Assembly (NCBI RefSeq): GCF_018320785.1
Contig: NC_054872.1
Location: 41,218,551 to 41,282,550 of the forward strand
Source of the DNA: Cheilinus undulatus
Taxonomy: Eukaryota > Chordata > Actinopteri > Labriformes > Labridae
Reading direction: 5' to 3'
Length of the DNA: 64,000 bases
The translations under genes were made by a program, and so were the position numbers. Shown piece by piece: positions 1-11,356 of the stretch. How positions within the stretch are numbered: the first letter of the stretch is position 1; every line of letters starts with the position of its first letter. The notes beneath the pieces were generated by a model. The model was not told where the DNA came from. It made no database searches and saw only the letters and a program-made list of their open reading frames with translations.

Positions 1-632
1 TCTACACGACAGATCCTGGTAAGCTGTATTCTGTCATCCTGTTGTCTAAGGAAAGTTAAGAGGTTATTTTGTCAGCTTATTGGTCAAGTGTTGATCTGCA
101 TGGATCAAACAATAAAACTCAAATTTTCATTAAAGTTTCCATCATGTTTACAAAGTTAATGTGTTAATGGTTGTATAAGCAGTGATATAGAACATCAATG
201 TGATTTTTTTTTTCTTTCTGAGGCGTTGGAATTGGAATTAACATATTATTTAACAGCCCTCCAATTTAGCATCAGTCTTTATCGGTGGATAAGTGCTGTG
301 CTAAAGTTTGCATAAGGAGAGGTAGGTTGACTTGACTGGCATCTTTGTAGCTGATTGTAAGGAGGCTAATAGCTCAACTCAACTCTTTGCTTTTTTCTAG
401 ACTGACCCAAAGTTAGTTTGAGACAACACATGTGACTCTTAATAGTGGAGCTCACAGCCAGCCAACAGTGGGCATAAAATAAAAGTAGCTGAAATGTAAA
501 ATGTTTTAAATTTTTTGAAAACCGGTCACACTCGAGAGAGCACGGACACAACAGTTTCAAACAATTATTCTATCTTAAGGCCATCCTGGTGTGCATTACA
601 CTCGCAGAAAAACAAATTAAAAAAGGGGACAA

Positions 633-805
633 GGGGCACAGATAGCCTCGTGGTTAAAGGCACACCTCATGTACGCGGGCGGCCCAGGTTCGAATCGGGC
701 CAGTGGCCCTTTCCGCAGGTCTCTCCCCACTCTCTCCTCCCTGTTTTCAACTCTGTCCACTGTCCTCCGCTATCAATAAAAGCCCAAAAAGCCCAAAAAT
801 AAATC
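633..805 (+). repeat. tRNA-derived SINE with perfect 16-bp target-site duplication
   Basis: The head has a Pol III A-box-like stretch (TAGCCTCGTGGTTAAAGG) and a B box (GGTTCGAATC). A CT-rich unrelated body and a short A-rich tail (cccaaaaataaatc) follow. Direct repeats ttaaaaaaggggacaa lie at 617-632 and 806-821, identical over 16 bp, the signature of LINE-driven insertion. The perfect repeats imply a fairly recent insertion. It lies in the downstream part of tspan13, probably its last intron. Confidence 0.85.
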
Positions 806-1029
806 TTAAAAAAGGGGACAAAAACATGCGAGTCTGCATAGCTGTATTAATAATCAGTGTATGTTTATTTTAGTTGAGTTATATTCTACAGACTGTTGGT
901 TGTGCTAACTTCTTGCCAGTTTAGCCACTAAAGCTCAGACTAGAAATCCATGAACAATAAAGTCACATGATGCAGACATGACTGGCTTTTAATTATGGTG
1001 GATAGGCATACTCAAACTTCTCTTATACT

Positions 1030-1598
1030 TCACTTTTTTTCTATTTTGTTACGTTGCAGCCTGATGCGACAGTCAAAAATATTCTCATTAGTCTACACTG
1101 AGTACCCTATCATGATAAAGTGAAAACAGAATTTTAGAAACTTTTGCTAATGTATTAAAACTAAAAAAAACTGGCATATCACATTAATGTAAATATTCAG
1201 AGCCTTTGCAAAAAAAAACTTGAAATTGAGCTCAGGTTCCACTCATTTCCCTTGATTGCCACTGAGGTGTTTCTACTTCTGATTGGAGTTCACCTGTGCT
1301 AAATTTAATTGATTGGACATCATTTGTTAAGGCACATCTCTCTACAGAAGGCCTCACAGCTGACAATGTATATCAGAGCTAAGGCCAAGCCATAAGGTCA
1401 AAGGAACTGCCTGCAAAGCTCAGAGACAGGATTGTTGCAAGGCACAGATCTAGGAAGGCTATGAAATGATTCCTGCTGCACCGAAGGTTCCCATGTTACT
1501 TTATGTTAATGACTCTATATTGATGAGAATAAATATGAATTTAAACGAGTGTGGCATCAGGTAAGTAAAGGGTGTCTGAATACTTTCTGAATGCTCTG
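1030..1598 (+). mobile_element. Internally deleted Tc1/mariner element
   Basis: The left end resembles the common fish Tc1 end (cacttttttctattttgttacg...gagtaccctatcatgataaag). A decayed piece of transposase amino-terminal coding DNA follows (about 1370-1460), then the right inverted end ggtgtctgaatactttctga at 1571-1590 with TA after it. Most of the transposase gene is gone (about 570 bp remain of about 1.6 kb). Confidence 0.7.
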
Positions 1599-2437
1599 TA
1601 TATGTTTGAATAAGAAGTAGTATTAGTATTTAGTATGCATATACAAACACATGGCTGTTTCTGTTTCCAGTCTTTATGCTAAGCTAATAAACTGCTTCTC
1701 ATGCTTAGAGCTTTTAAGACATGGCAGTGATATTTTTTCATCTTGCTCCAAGCAACAAAGTGAATGAGGGTATTTCCCTGGTGTTCTTATTTTCAGAGCA
1801 AGGGTTATGTTTATAGCAGCAAAAAAGTCTAATTCGAATTAAATAGATACAACAGCCCCTATAAAAGTAAGGTATAAGCTTCTGAAAGATAAAGCACATT
1901 CATTTTCTCCAAACAGAGGTTGAATTTATGAGGAAGAAAAGCCCCTTTCTCACATATGGTTTGTCGTTCCAAGAAGAATCTACCTGGTCAAACCAGTTGT
2001 TGATGTTAGCTTTAAACAAACTTTAGACAGGTGCTGTGTAGCTGCCATAACTCGGTCTGTTTGCTAACTTTAAGATTCTTTATGACTTTAATCTACTTGT
2101 GTATAACACTTCATTATACAATCTGTACAAGACCACAGAAATAGTCACAGTTTAGCTACAGTGGTAATAGAGTTGCATTCTAGTTTAAGGTCTTTAAATG
2201 CCCAGAAAAGTGTGATCTACAAAATTTAGAGGAGAGCAAATATTCAGCAGTGCATGTTTTAGGTTTATTAAACAGAGTGGTTATAGAAACGCTCCTGGAT
2301 TTGATCGAGGGTCTTTGATGTTTCTGTATCGGTGTGCGAGCCAAACTCCAACGATCTAGAGGGAAAACAACAATTCCTTATTTTATTAAATGTAACTTCA
2401 AAACTCATAGCATTCATCACTATGGAGTATTACTGAC

Positions 2438-5400
2438 CTCAGTGAAACTAAAGAAGAGTCCGATACCTCCCACAAATCTCAGCACCTCTCCTGCATACTG
2501 CTGGATGATGCTTGCACACGTGTTACAAATTGATGCAGAGCTGGGGTGAAAGCATGACTAGAGAAAGAGGTGATCAGAGAGAGAGAGTTCAGAGCCAGAC
2601 ATGATAGAGAAGCAATAGAAGAAAAAATATAAAATGATAAACTTACAGCTGCACATGTGCCGTTGGGGTTAAAGGTAGAGTAACCACAGCAGTTGAGAGT
2701 TTTCTCTACGTCCCTCTGAGTAGCATCTGATTTGTTCCATCCAACTTCCAGGAGGCTATTCTGCAGATGAGAATAAATCTGTTTAAAACTGCAAAATAAG
2801 CAGCAGGATGAGATAGCTAAAGGAATAGAGTTGTGTTGGAAAGTTGGTCGTAGGGCTGAACTACTTGGAAACATAATCTAATTGCATTTTTTCCCCTATA
2901 TTGAGATTTAATATGCAATTATTCAACAAACTTACACTAAACACGATATCATATCAATTAAAATAGAGCAATTTTGAAAAAAAAGATTGCAATTAGTTTA
3001 ACTGATTGGAGGTGATCAAACTGAATGTGAATTGTTGTATTAAAGGGAATGATCATTTTCATGTCATTCTTATTTGGATTAAAAACAAACAAAAAAAACC
3101 CCACATGCTACAAAAAATGTAATAAACTGCTACATTGACATGTTTCAGGTCAAGGAAATATTGCACCATCTGCGATTTCAAAATTACAGAAGGACATACT
3201 GAATTTAACTTCATTTCAATAAATTGCCCTGGCTGACTTCGTCGACAACAAAAAGGTCAGAGGTTTAAGCCCCAACATATGGAGTGTGTGTGGTGTGAAT
3301 GGTTAACTGTGGCCTGCAGTGAAAAAAACACTTTGATAAATTCATTTCCATTATCATTTCAAATAAACACCTTTTGAATCAAAGAAAATGTGAGAGTATG
3401 GTAAAAACTATCAGTTAAACTCAGTTATGGCAAAAATGTGTGCATTATTCAAAAGCTTTGTAATTCAACAAGGAAAACAAACATACCTGTTGGTCTTTAT
3501 TCAGGGACAGACATGCACAGGACACTGAAAACTGAACGACGAAAACTACAAACAGGATCATCATGTACTGGATCAAGTTAAGGAAGTTTCAGCCCAATTA
3601 AAAATAATGATACACACTGAAAAATCTCTACAGCTATTAAAGCCCTGGAATAAAGTGGAATGAAATCCTCCTGGAGCCTCTTGTTATTTACTTTTCATTC
3701 TTTTTGGCACTCAGCAGCTATCAAAAGCTGTAAGGGAACTTTCTGTGCTCCTGCAAACAAACCTTGAAGGAAAAACCAAAGGATACAAAGAAGAGCAGGA
3801 CCTGATGGTGCTTCAGGGCACCGCACAGACCAACAAAAGCCACCAGGAAGAGGAAGATGCCCACGCCGATGACCCCAGCTACTACTCTGATGCTGGAGAC
3901 CAAGCCGAACCATTTCCCCCAGGCTGCCACGCCGACCAGCAGCAGACTCACCATCTGAGGAGGAAGTCAAAAAATGTTGGCATGAAAGGAGGAAGTGCAA
4001 TCAATGTTATCTTTTGAAGGAAGAGGGTACGTGTCGGGAGGCCCAAAACTGCGTGTCAGCTGAGAGATAGTGTTCTGTTTTTCACTAATGCTGCTGTTCT
4101 GATTTCTTTACTCTTAAACTGTATTTAAATATCCTTCTTCAAGTTAGAGATGTAAAAACAGCTTTTTACAGGACATAGCTGCCGATCACTGATACCCTGA
4201 GACACTAAACCTTGTTAGTGTGATACATTCAGCGATGGCTGAATAATGAAGCTGTGTCTTTTCCTTTCATTTTCATTGGCAGAACAACAAGAGAACAGAT
4301 CTTCTCCAACCAGGTTATTCAGGTACAGTCACATCTATTTAGTGAAGTAAAATACTTAGCAAAATTGAAAGTGTAACTTAGATATAGTCAAACACTTTAA
4401 AAGAGTCTACACTAGTCCACACTACATGTAGTTAAACTAGGTTTTTGAAAATTTTAAACATTTTAAAATATGACAGAGCTGCAGTAACTCTTGAAAATCT
4501 GGGGCAAGGTGGGTTTCTGACAAGGACAAAGCAGAGTCAACCCCATAGCAGAGCATGCATACTGATGAAGATTATGCACTAAAAGTCCTTGAGGAACACC
4601 TGAAGTCAGATGGATCTCTAACTCAGTGGATAGCTTCAAATATGTCTCACATCAAAAACAACAATACACCTGAAACATGAGCAAAATGACCTTCACAGGG
4701 ATCACAGTACAGCAGGCAACACCCAAACACAACTTAACACATATAAAACACATCTAAACACTCTGCCCAAGGGCATGATGGGAAACTAACTACACATCCT
4801 GCTTGAAAACGCAGTGGGCAGAACTTCGATCAATTGACTCTTTGCAGAGTTAAACTCACACTGGTGGATCAACACTTAAATAACTCCAACAATACAGAAA
4901 AATTCACTCAAAACTGAGTTAAAATTACACTTTGGGAGTTAAAATCAACTTTGAAATATTAAACCCTGAGATATCAGCACTCCAGGATTTAGCTGTGTCC
5001 AACAGCTGTTTTGGGATATGATGTGGAATCATTCTCTCTCTATGTCCTACCGTGTATGTCAACAGAGGTGGAAAAAAGTACAAGAGTATTATACTCAAAT
5101 AAAAGTACAATTACTCTTGTTAAAACCTGCTTTAGTAGAAATAAAAGTGCTGATTTCAAAAAAGAACAAGTACTCAAAAACACCTCTAACACGTAGTTAG
5201 TTTCTTTTCACCCCTGAAAGAAGCTTTCCAAATATTCAGACAAAACCACAAAGAACCTCACTCAGTGTGTAGTGAACAGTGTATAAGAAGTAGGTGTTTT
5301 AAAGACAGCATGTGACTTTTCTGCATGGATGATTAAAAGATTAATCTTGGTGTAAATGTTAATCCATACAATCAAAAATGTAACACAGAGTGCAAGGCTC

Positions 5401-8400
5401 TTTGTGCAGCAAGTTACAAAAGTCAGGTGTCTATCAAAACTAAGCATGACTGTCAGGTTACATAAATTATCCTAAAAATGGATCTAAACAATTATTCCAC
5501 TTTTATGACAAACCCAGTATCAGTTTGTATGAAGCGTAGGGTTAGTTCAGAATACATGAAAGTCATATGCCCAGCTTTAATCAGCTGACTGGCAGCTGAT
5601 TGAATTTAGTTCCCCATCATTAGTAACCAATCACAGCTCATTCTTTCATCAAGGCAGTCCGTTTAAATGTGACACTTCCATTCTGCTGGCACAGCTTCCC
5701 TCCTCTTCTCGAGCCTAAAGCTTCTGTTTTAACCTCCTGTGCTTATCTTTTAGCACTGGGCTTCCTGGAAGTCCAAGAATGCTGTACTATAAACCCATGG
5801 CCACACTTTTAAGCAGAACCTTCCTCCTTTTTTTGTAAATCAGTCAATTTGAAAATTCATGGATAACAATAATAATTATATTTTAGCATTAAAAATATCA
5901 TTTGTGTTAAAGAGCTTCCACATATTGGTGTATTAACCATTGCAGAAACATAAAAGATGATTTTGGTAATTACCAATGCTGTTAATTTAGGGCAGCTGTG
6001 CCATAAACCTTACTTTGGTTGGGGTTAGGGTGGTCTAATAAATTTGTTAAGCACTGTACATGTCTATCATGTTACTATTTTTAAAGATTTTGTTTTAGAC
6101 ATTCTTTGTGTGAACCACATTAAACTAAAAATGTGATTTTAAAAGCAGATGTTTTTACATTTAAGCTGTTGTTTAGTAAATGACTCTACATTAGGTTTAT
6201 GTTTGATATCAAGCTGTTACTCCAGCTACAGTAGTTATGCTTTATAAAGAAAGGCGGCACCCAGCTATTACTTGATCATCCACAGATTTAGGGCCAGATT
6301 TTCCACAGCCCATTTAAGTGTCTTGTTTGTTTAATCAGCCTGAAGATAATAGTCAGGTATGACACACTAAAGCATCACATGGCTGTGTGAGAAGATTTAA
6401 CAGTCAATTTTATTTAAATTAGGCCTATTAGATTATCAACATTGTCAAAGATTCATTTTCTGGCATTCAACAAAGAAAGCTGACCTATGGAGGCTCAATA
6501 ATTTTTGACTGAGGACTTAAATAAAACATCTCTTTCTCTGAGATCATCCAGGTCACCAGGATATAAAATCCTGTTTTAAAGCTCCAGTGAGAAACTTTAG
6601 TTTTTGCTGGTTTTGTGCCCCATGTGGACAAAGAGTGGACGTGTGTTCCAAGCTGCATACTTCTGTACTGAATATTTTGGGTGCACAAAGTTTGTTCACA
6701 CTGAGAAGGATGTTAACATGCAGTTTAACACTGGTGCACTCAAAACTGTCCAAGAATTGAGTGTGGAAAGCTGGACACTTCTCACCCTTAAAGAACACCA
6801 CACACTGGTGATGCAGCAGATATGGTGCCAAGCAACGGCGGCACATGTTAATCAAGTATAAGGCAATTAGGGAAAAATATGTCTTGTTTTCTTTGAGGGA
6901 ATCATATTAGAACAAAATACAAGTTCATAAATGTCATAGTTGGTGACAACAGCTATCAAATGGCAAGGCTGATTGCCTTGCCTGTTAACTGCCTTGTTTG
7001 AAACCTATGGCAGGGAAAAGTGACATAGGCATTAAATGACTGGAAGTGATTTAGCCTAGATGCTGATGGTCTTTATGGCTGATGTTGACTGTATGGAGGC
7101 AACACTACCAATGCTCTCTTTGTGGTCTTTTTAAGCTCATTAATATAGAATTACACATCTGTATCAACAAAAAACATTGCTTTTTACCTGGTTTCACCTG
7201 ACCTGGTTTATACCAATATATTCACTAATTTAGTATTAATTTATTTAATAAATTTAGGCTGTGTCATCCTTTTTGCCATCCTCAGAAAGTTAAATCCATT
7301 CAAAAATTCATAAGTTAATAAAAAAAATAGTCAAGGCCATACGCCTAAGTCAAGGGTGGGCAACTGGCAGCCTGGGGACCACATGCAGGCCCCCTCCTCA
7401 CTCAGTGTGGCCCCCAAGTCTATTTCAGAAACCATGAAATTAAAAACATGATGAAAGACAATATCTGCTGTGAAAAAATTAAGATTTGGGATGAACAATT
7501 TAGGGCTTTATCTAATTGTGATTTTTCCCTAATATTGCAATCTATTATGTTTGTTAATTTTTTTTTTTTTGAAGTTCCTCAGGTTATATATGTATTCTCA
7601 ACAAACAAGCAATAAATCATTCTTTATTCTATATTTTCAAGATTATAGCTAACACAATATTTGGTAGATTAAACTAAGGCTGGACAATATTGAAAAAAAA
7701 AAAAACATTAACTGTGATTATTTTGACACGTAGCAAATTTAATATGAATTGTATTGAAAGTAACATATATTTTATGCCCTACTAATTTTAACACAAACAC
7801 ATTCAAAAACAAGGAAAGTAAAAATTTTAAGAAATTATCTGAGAAGAAATTACACTTAAATGTTTGCATGACATGTAGAGCATAACAACTCTGTTTCACA
7901 AAATGTATAAAAACACATTTCAGGTTAAAGAATAACAGCACCTCCTGCGTTTTGAACATTTCAGTAGATGTACTGAAATAAATTAATTCATATTTGCACT
8001 TAAGTTTAAAATTTCCAATATTGGTGTAAAATGATCAGAAACGCTTTATCTTCTTTTTCCCCATTCAGTTATCATATAGCTACTAGTAGTTACATTGAGA
8101 ATATCCTAAAATTTGTAACAATTTGGCCCTGTTGCATCGAGAATTAACTGGTAACCAAAATTGATCATCCTTGGCCAGCATGCTTTAAGACAAACAAGAT
8201 ACCAGCCAACGTTTGGTCAGCCATGTTTAACAGAGGATGACGTCAACGTAAGTTATGAACCAAAATACTGTCAGATAACCATGTTTTTAATTGGCAATTG
8301 TACACTAATTTATCACATGGGAACTAATATTTCGATGTATTATGATAACACCCGTGAATATAGGTCAAAATAATCGCCACTGTTGCGGTCTACCGAGTGA

Positions 8401-8929
8401 CCGTGTTATCTGGCGACTTTCAGCCGAATGGTTGTGGTTGTCTTAGTAACAGCTGGTCACTGGTTGTCGTAGTCACGACGGTTAAGTGCCCAAGCGACCC
8501 CCCCTTAAGCAAATACACGGGCTATTTGATAAATTCGTAATAAACATCTTAACCTAAAGGCATCCGGACACTACCGTCTTCGGCATCTGTTTGAAGTACA
8601 ACTTCAGACCTATGCCACAGACCAATTCGGCTGTAACTCGCCAGTCAACACGGTCATTCGTAAAACCGAAACACCTGCCAGCACTCGTGCGGCATTTCCC
8701 AAGCAGGGGAAACCGATTAAACCCAAACGTTTTCATTTTTTCTACAGCTAAACTTTGAGTTACATTTCCTCCCTAAAAGTCAAGACAAAGACGCAGAGAC
8801 TTCTCATCTTATTAAACCTTTTTTTTAGGAAGCAACTAAGCGTGCAAAAGCAGGAGATTTACTTACAACATAAAGTATATTGAGAGAGCAGAGTGCGTTC
8901 TTGGTGCAAACGAATCCTCCGCAAACCAT
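2438..8929 (-). CDS. tspan13: Tetraspanin-13-like protein, 5 of probably 6 coding exons
   Basis: Tetraspanins are four-pass membrane scaffolds that organise partner proteins in the plasma membrane. Coding exons on the minus strand, in reading order: 8929-8867, 3954-3787, 3567-3487, 2760-2647 and 2557-2438, all phase 0 with GT/AG borders (63, 168, 81, 114 and 120 bp; 182 residues). The protein begins [14 protein letters not shown], the TSPAN13/31 amino terminus. Exons 1-3 give TM1-TM3. Exon 4 carries the large-loop signature [14 protein letters not shown], and its LLEVGWN stretch matches TSPAN13 better than TSPAN31. Exon 5 ends in [12 protein letters not shown] at the start of TM4. The exon 5 acceptor must be the ctctag just after 2557 (plus-strand order), because the nearer ccccag would shift into a stop. 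About 24 residues (ILGVW...to the end) are missing; I do not find them between 1 and 2437, so the last exon is probably outside the window. Intron 1 is 4.9 kb and repeat-rich. It reads divergently from the lectin genes. Confidence 0.9.
2860..3210. repeat. AT-rich dispersed repeat in tspan13 intron 3
   Basis: Starts with a tagggctgaac-type head and contains the block catgtttcaggtcaaggaaatattgcacc. This resembles blocks at about 7680-7960 (aacacatttcaggttaaagaataacagcacc), 40,510-41,040 and 54,015-54,500. Probably one old nonautonomous DNA element family; class not determined. Confidence 0.45.
5063..5187. mobile_element. Short MITE with CAGAGGTGG ends
   Basis: Begins cagaggtggaaaaaagtac and ends gtactcaaaaacacctcta, an imperfect terminal inverted repeat around 125 bp of AT-rich sequence. 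The same end motif bounds the larger copy at 31,891-32,454. hAT-like by end sequence; no coding capacity. In tspan13 intron 1. Confidence 0.55.
5827..6055 (-). mobile_element. 5'-end fragment of the Tc1 family seen at 20,015-21,576
   Basis: About 230 bp, reverse-oriented, nearly identical in order to the first 230 bp of the long Tc1 copy (inverted end ggtctaataaatttgttaagcactg, then gggcagctgtgccataaacc). It stops abruptly at gtaaatcagtc. No transposase sequence is retained. Confidence 0.75.
7352..7960. repeat. hAT-like end followed by an AT-rich dispersed repeat
   Basis: 7352-7430 reads gggtgggcaactggcagcctggggacc and further GGCCCC-rich sequence like the ends of fish hAT elements. From about 7680 the sequence resembles the AT-rich family at 2860-3210. 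No complete element can be delimited. In tspan13 intron 1. Confidence 0.4.
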
Positions 8930-8944
8930 CGCTCCAACTTTTGT

Positions 8945-9120
8945 GAAAGTCCTCTAAATGATAAATCTGAATTCTCCAGCTGTTTCGGAGAGACTATGGT
9001 GGTTCAGGTTCTTCAGACTCCAGTTGGCTTCTCGTCTGCAGGTGGAAAAACCACAGAGGGTTTCCTGAATCATCCTGCTCGCTGATTGGTCGGCTAATTC
9101 TGACTAAACAGTGGCCTCTG
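8945..9120 (-). promoter_or_regulatory. Probable tspan13 promoter region with CCAAT box
   Basis: Upstream of the tspan13 start (8929) the sequence is relatively GC-rich. It holds a minus-strand CCAATCAG (attgg on the plus strand at about 9085), roughly 155 bp before the ATG. No TATA box is visible. The transcription start is not determined; this is inference from position and the CCAAT box. Confidence 0.35.
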
Positions 9121-10030
9121 TTCTCAATGCAAATAATTGTTCCTGTTCTGTGTGATAGCCAACAAATTAGACAAGATCATCGAGTCACCCAGGATACAAC
9201 TGTGCTCACGTGTAGGCATACCTTTTTCTGCAGGTTTTTCCGTCAGAAATATTTTTAATTCACGATTAGATGTAAATGTTTTAAAAACAACCCATACCTT
9301 TGTACACATTAAACAAAACATTTTTAAAAAATGAATCAAGTTTAAAATTAATACAGATATTAACAACTTAAACTGATCTTGCAAAAATATTATGCCTGTT
9401 ATGTAAACTTTCTGTAAAATAAAAATAAACTTGTTACCATCCTTTTTTATTGGAAAAACCAAATGATTTCTGTCTAAAGAAGACACAGATTAATTTATTC
9501 TTAGAATCTTATTCTGCTGGTGTTTTCACAGGTCTAATGATCCCTAGACGGCTACAGCTCATAGGGGAGAGCGGGGTAAGATCTTCCAGTGGGTAAGCTG
9601 ACCCCTGTCCCAAGGCTACAGCACATAAGTTTGGATTTTGACAATAATTCAGAACGTATCAATCCTTCTATCTTGTTGTACTGTGGAGAAGTACATGGAA
9701 AAGTGGTAAGTGTTTTATTTTTACACAAAAACCTGCTTCTTTCCTATCAAATTATATATTGTATACATTTCAGTAATAATGACAATATCAAATCAAATTC
9801 ATCCAGGTCTAAAAAAATTACACCTGTTGATGGTTTACTAAGCTATAAAACCATGTAAACACTTTGCAAAGGATTGTGCTGAACTGATAAACTACGCATT
9901 ATTTTGCAAAATGGTATCTATGGGGCAAAGTGAGCCAAATGCTATGGGGTAAGTTTAGCCAACACTATGAGGCGTTAAAGATCAGATAAGACTAAAGTTT
10001 GAAAAGTTATCAACCAGATTTGGAATTATT
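9061..10030. other. Divergent intergenic stretch with a low-complexity repeat
   Basis: No gene is visible. 9565-9620 and 9910-9965 contain gggagagcggggtaag and atggggtaagtttagcc, resembling a common fish repeat of gggg(t/c)aag blocks; a related head (ggggagactgggg) is at about 22,480. The rest shows nothing I recognise. Confidence 0.4.
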
Positions 10031-10039
10031 CACCTAAGG

Positions 10040-10857
10040 ACATCCCTACTTTTAATACACTTAACAAATTAATCCTTTTATCGCCAGTCCACCCTTTGCA
10101 GCTATAACAGCTTAAACTCTTCTGGGAAGGTTTTCCACAAGGTTTTTAGGAGTGTGTTTATGGGAATTTCTGACTATTCTTCCAGAAGCGCATTTGTGAG
10201 GTCACACTGATGTTGGATTAGAAGGCCTGGCTCTCAGTCTCTGCTCTAATTAATCCAAAGGCGTTCTATCAGGTTGAGGTCAGGACTCTGTGCAGGCCAG
10301 TCAAGTTCATCCACACCAAACTCTCTCATCCATGTCTTTATGGACCTTGTTTTGTGCACTGGTGCACAGTCATGTTGGAACAGGAAGGAGCCATCCCCAA
10401 ACTGTTCCCACAAAGTTGGGAGCATGGAATTGTCCAAAATCTCTTGGTATGCTGAAGCATTTAGAGTTCCTTTCACTGGAACTAAGGGCCCAAGCCCAGC
10501 TCCTGAAAAACAACCCCACACCATAATCCCCCCTCCACCAAACTTTACACTTGGCACAATGCAGTCAGACAAGTACCGTTCTCCTGGCAACTACCAATCC
10601 CAGACTCGTCCATCAGATTGCCAGATGGAGAAGCATGATTCGTCACTCCAGAGAACACGTCTCCACTGCTATAGAGTCCAGTGGCGGCGTGCTTAACACC
10701 ACTGCATCCAATGCTTTGCATCGCACTTGGTGATGTATGACTTGGATACAGCTGCCCAGCCATGGAAACCCATTCCATGGAGCTCTCTATGCACTGTTCT
10801 TGAGCACTCGATTTTAATTATTTGGATGGGTGCGTGAATACTTTTGGCAATATAGTG
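10040..10857 (-). mobile_element. Tc1-like element lacking the transposase amino-terminal half
   Basis: The inverted end is at 10,826-10,857 (gggtgcgtgaatacttttgg..tatagtg). Minus-strand coding sequence starts abruptly in the catalytic core: a WSDES-type first aspartate region at about 10,650. A clean 114-residue reading frame at 10,590-10,246 holds [26 protein letters not shown] (second D) and [16 protein letters not shown] (final E). The DNA-binding half is missing between the terminus and the core. The far end near 10,040 lacks a recognisable inverted repeat. Confidence 0.8.
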
Positions 10858-11356
10858 TATTATGAAGATGAATTGAGATTTGTTTATGACTTAGAATTAT
10901 TTTGTATGCATTTATTTCATTGCTGCTACATAGAGATAAACAATCTTGTTTGCGATTGTATTTTTTGCTGTAGTAGGTCACAAAGTGTTTTCATCATGAA
11001 TTTCAGTTTGATCTTAATATAGTAAAATGCTCTTAACAAGACAAAGACAATTCTGCCATTGAAAGCTTTAAAACGCCTCTATGCTGAGTTCTTTGCTCAG
11101 TCTTCATTTCTTCCCGCCCACCATGACCTGGCCATAATGATGACACTCTAAAAAAAAACCTCCAGTTTCTCAATGTTACAACACTAGACCAAAAAGGAGA
11201 ACAAATGCTCATCTGATCACTCGCCTTTACATTACTGTCTGCATCACAAAACCAAACCACACTGACGATGAAGACCGCTGTACTCGTCTACAGCGGTTAA
11301 ACTTTCTATTTCTGTGTGTCAGAGAGTTCGAATTACCAGATGAACCTTGTCCAGTG

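Noticed and set aside
2334-2549. Plus-strand frame over tspan13 exon 5
   Set aside because: Antisense shadow of the tetraspanin exon; no independent support.
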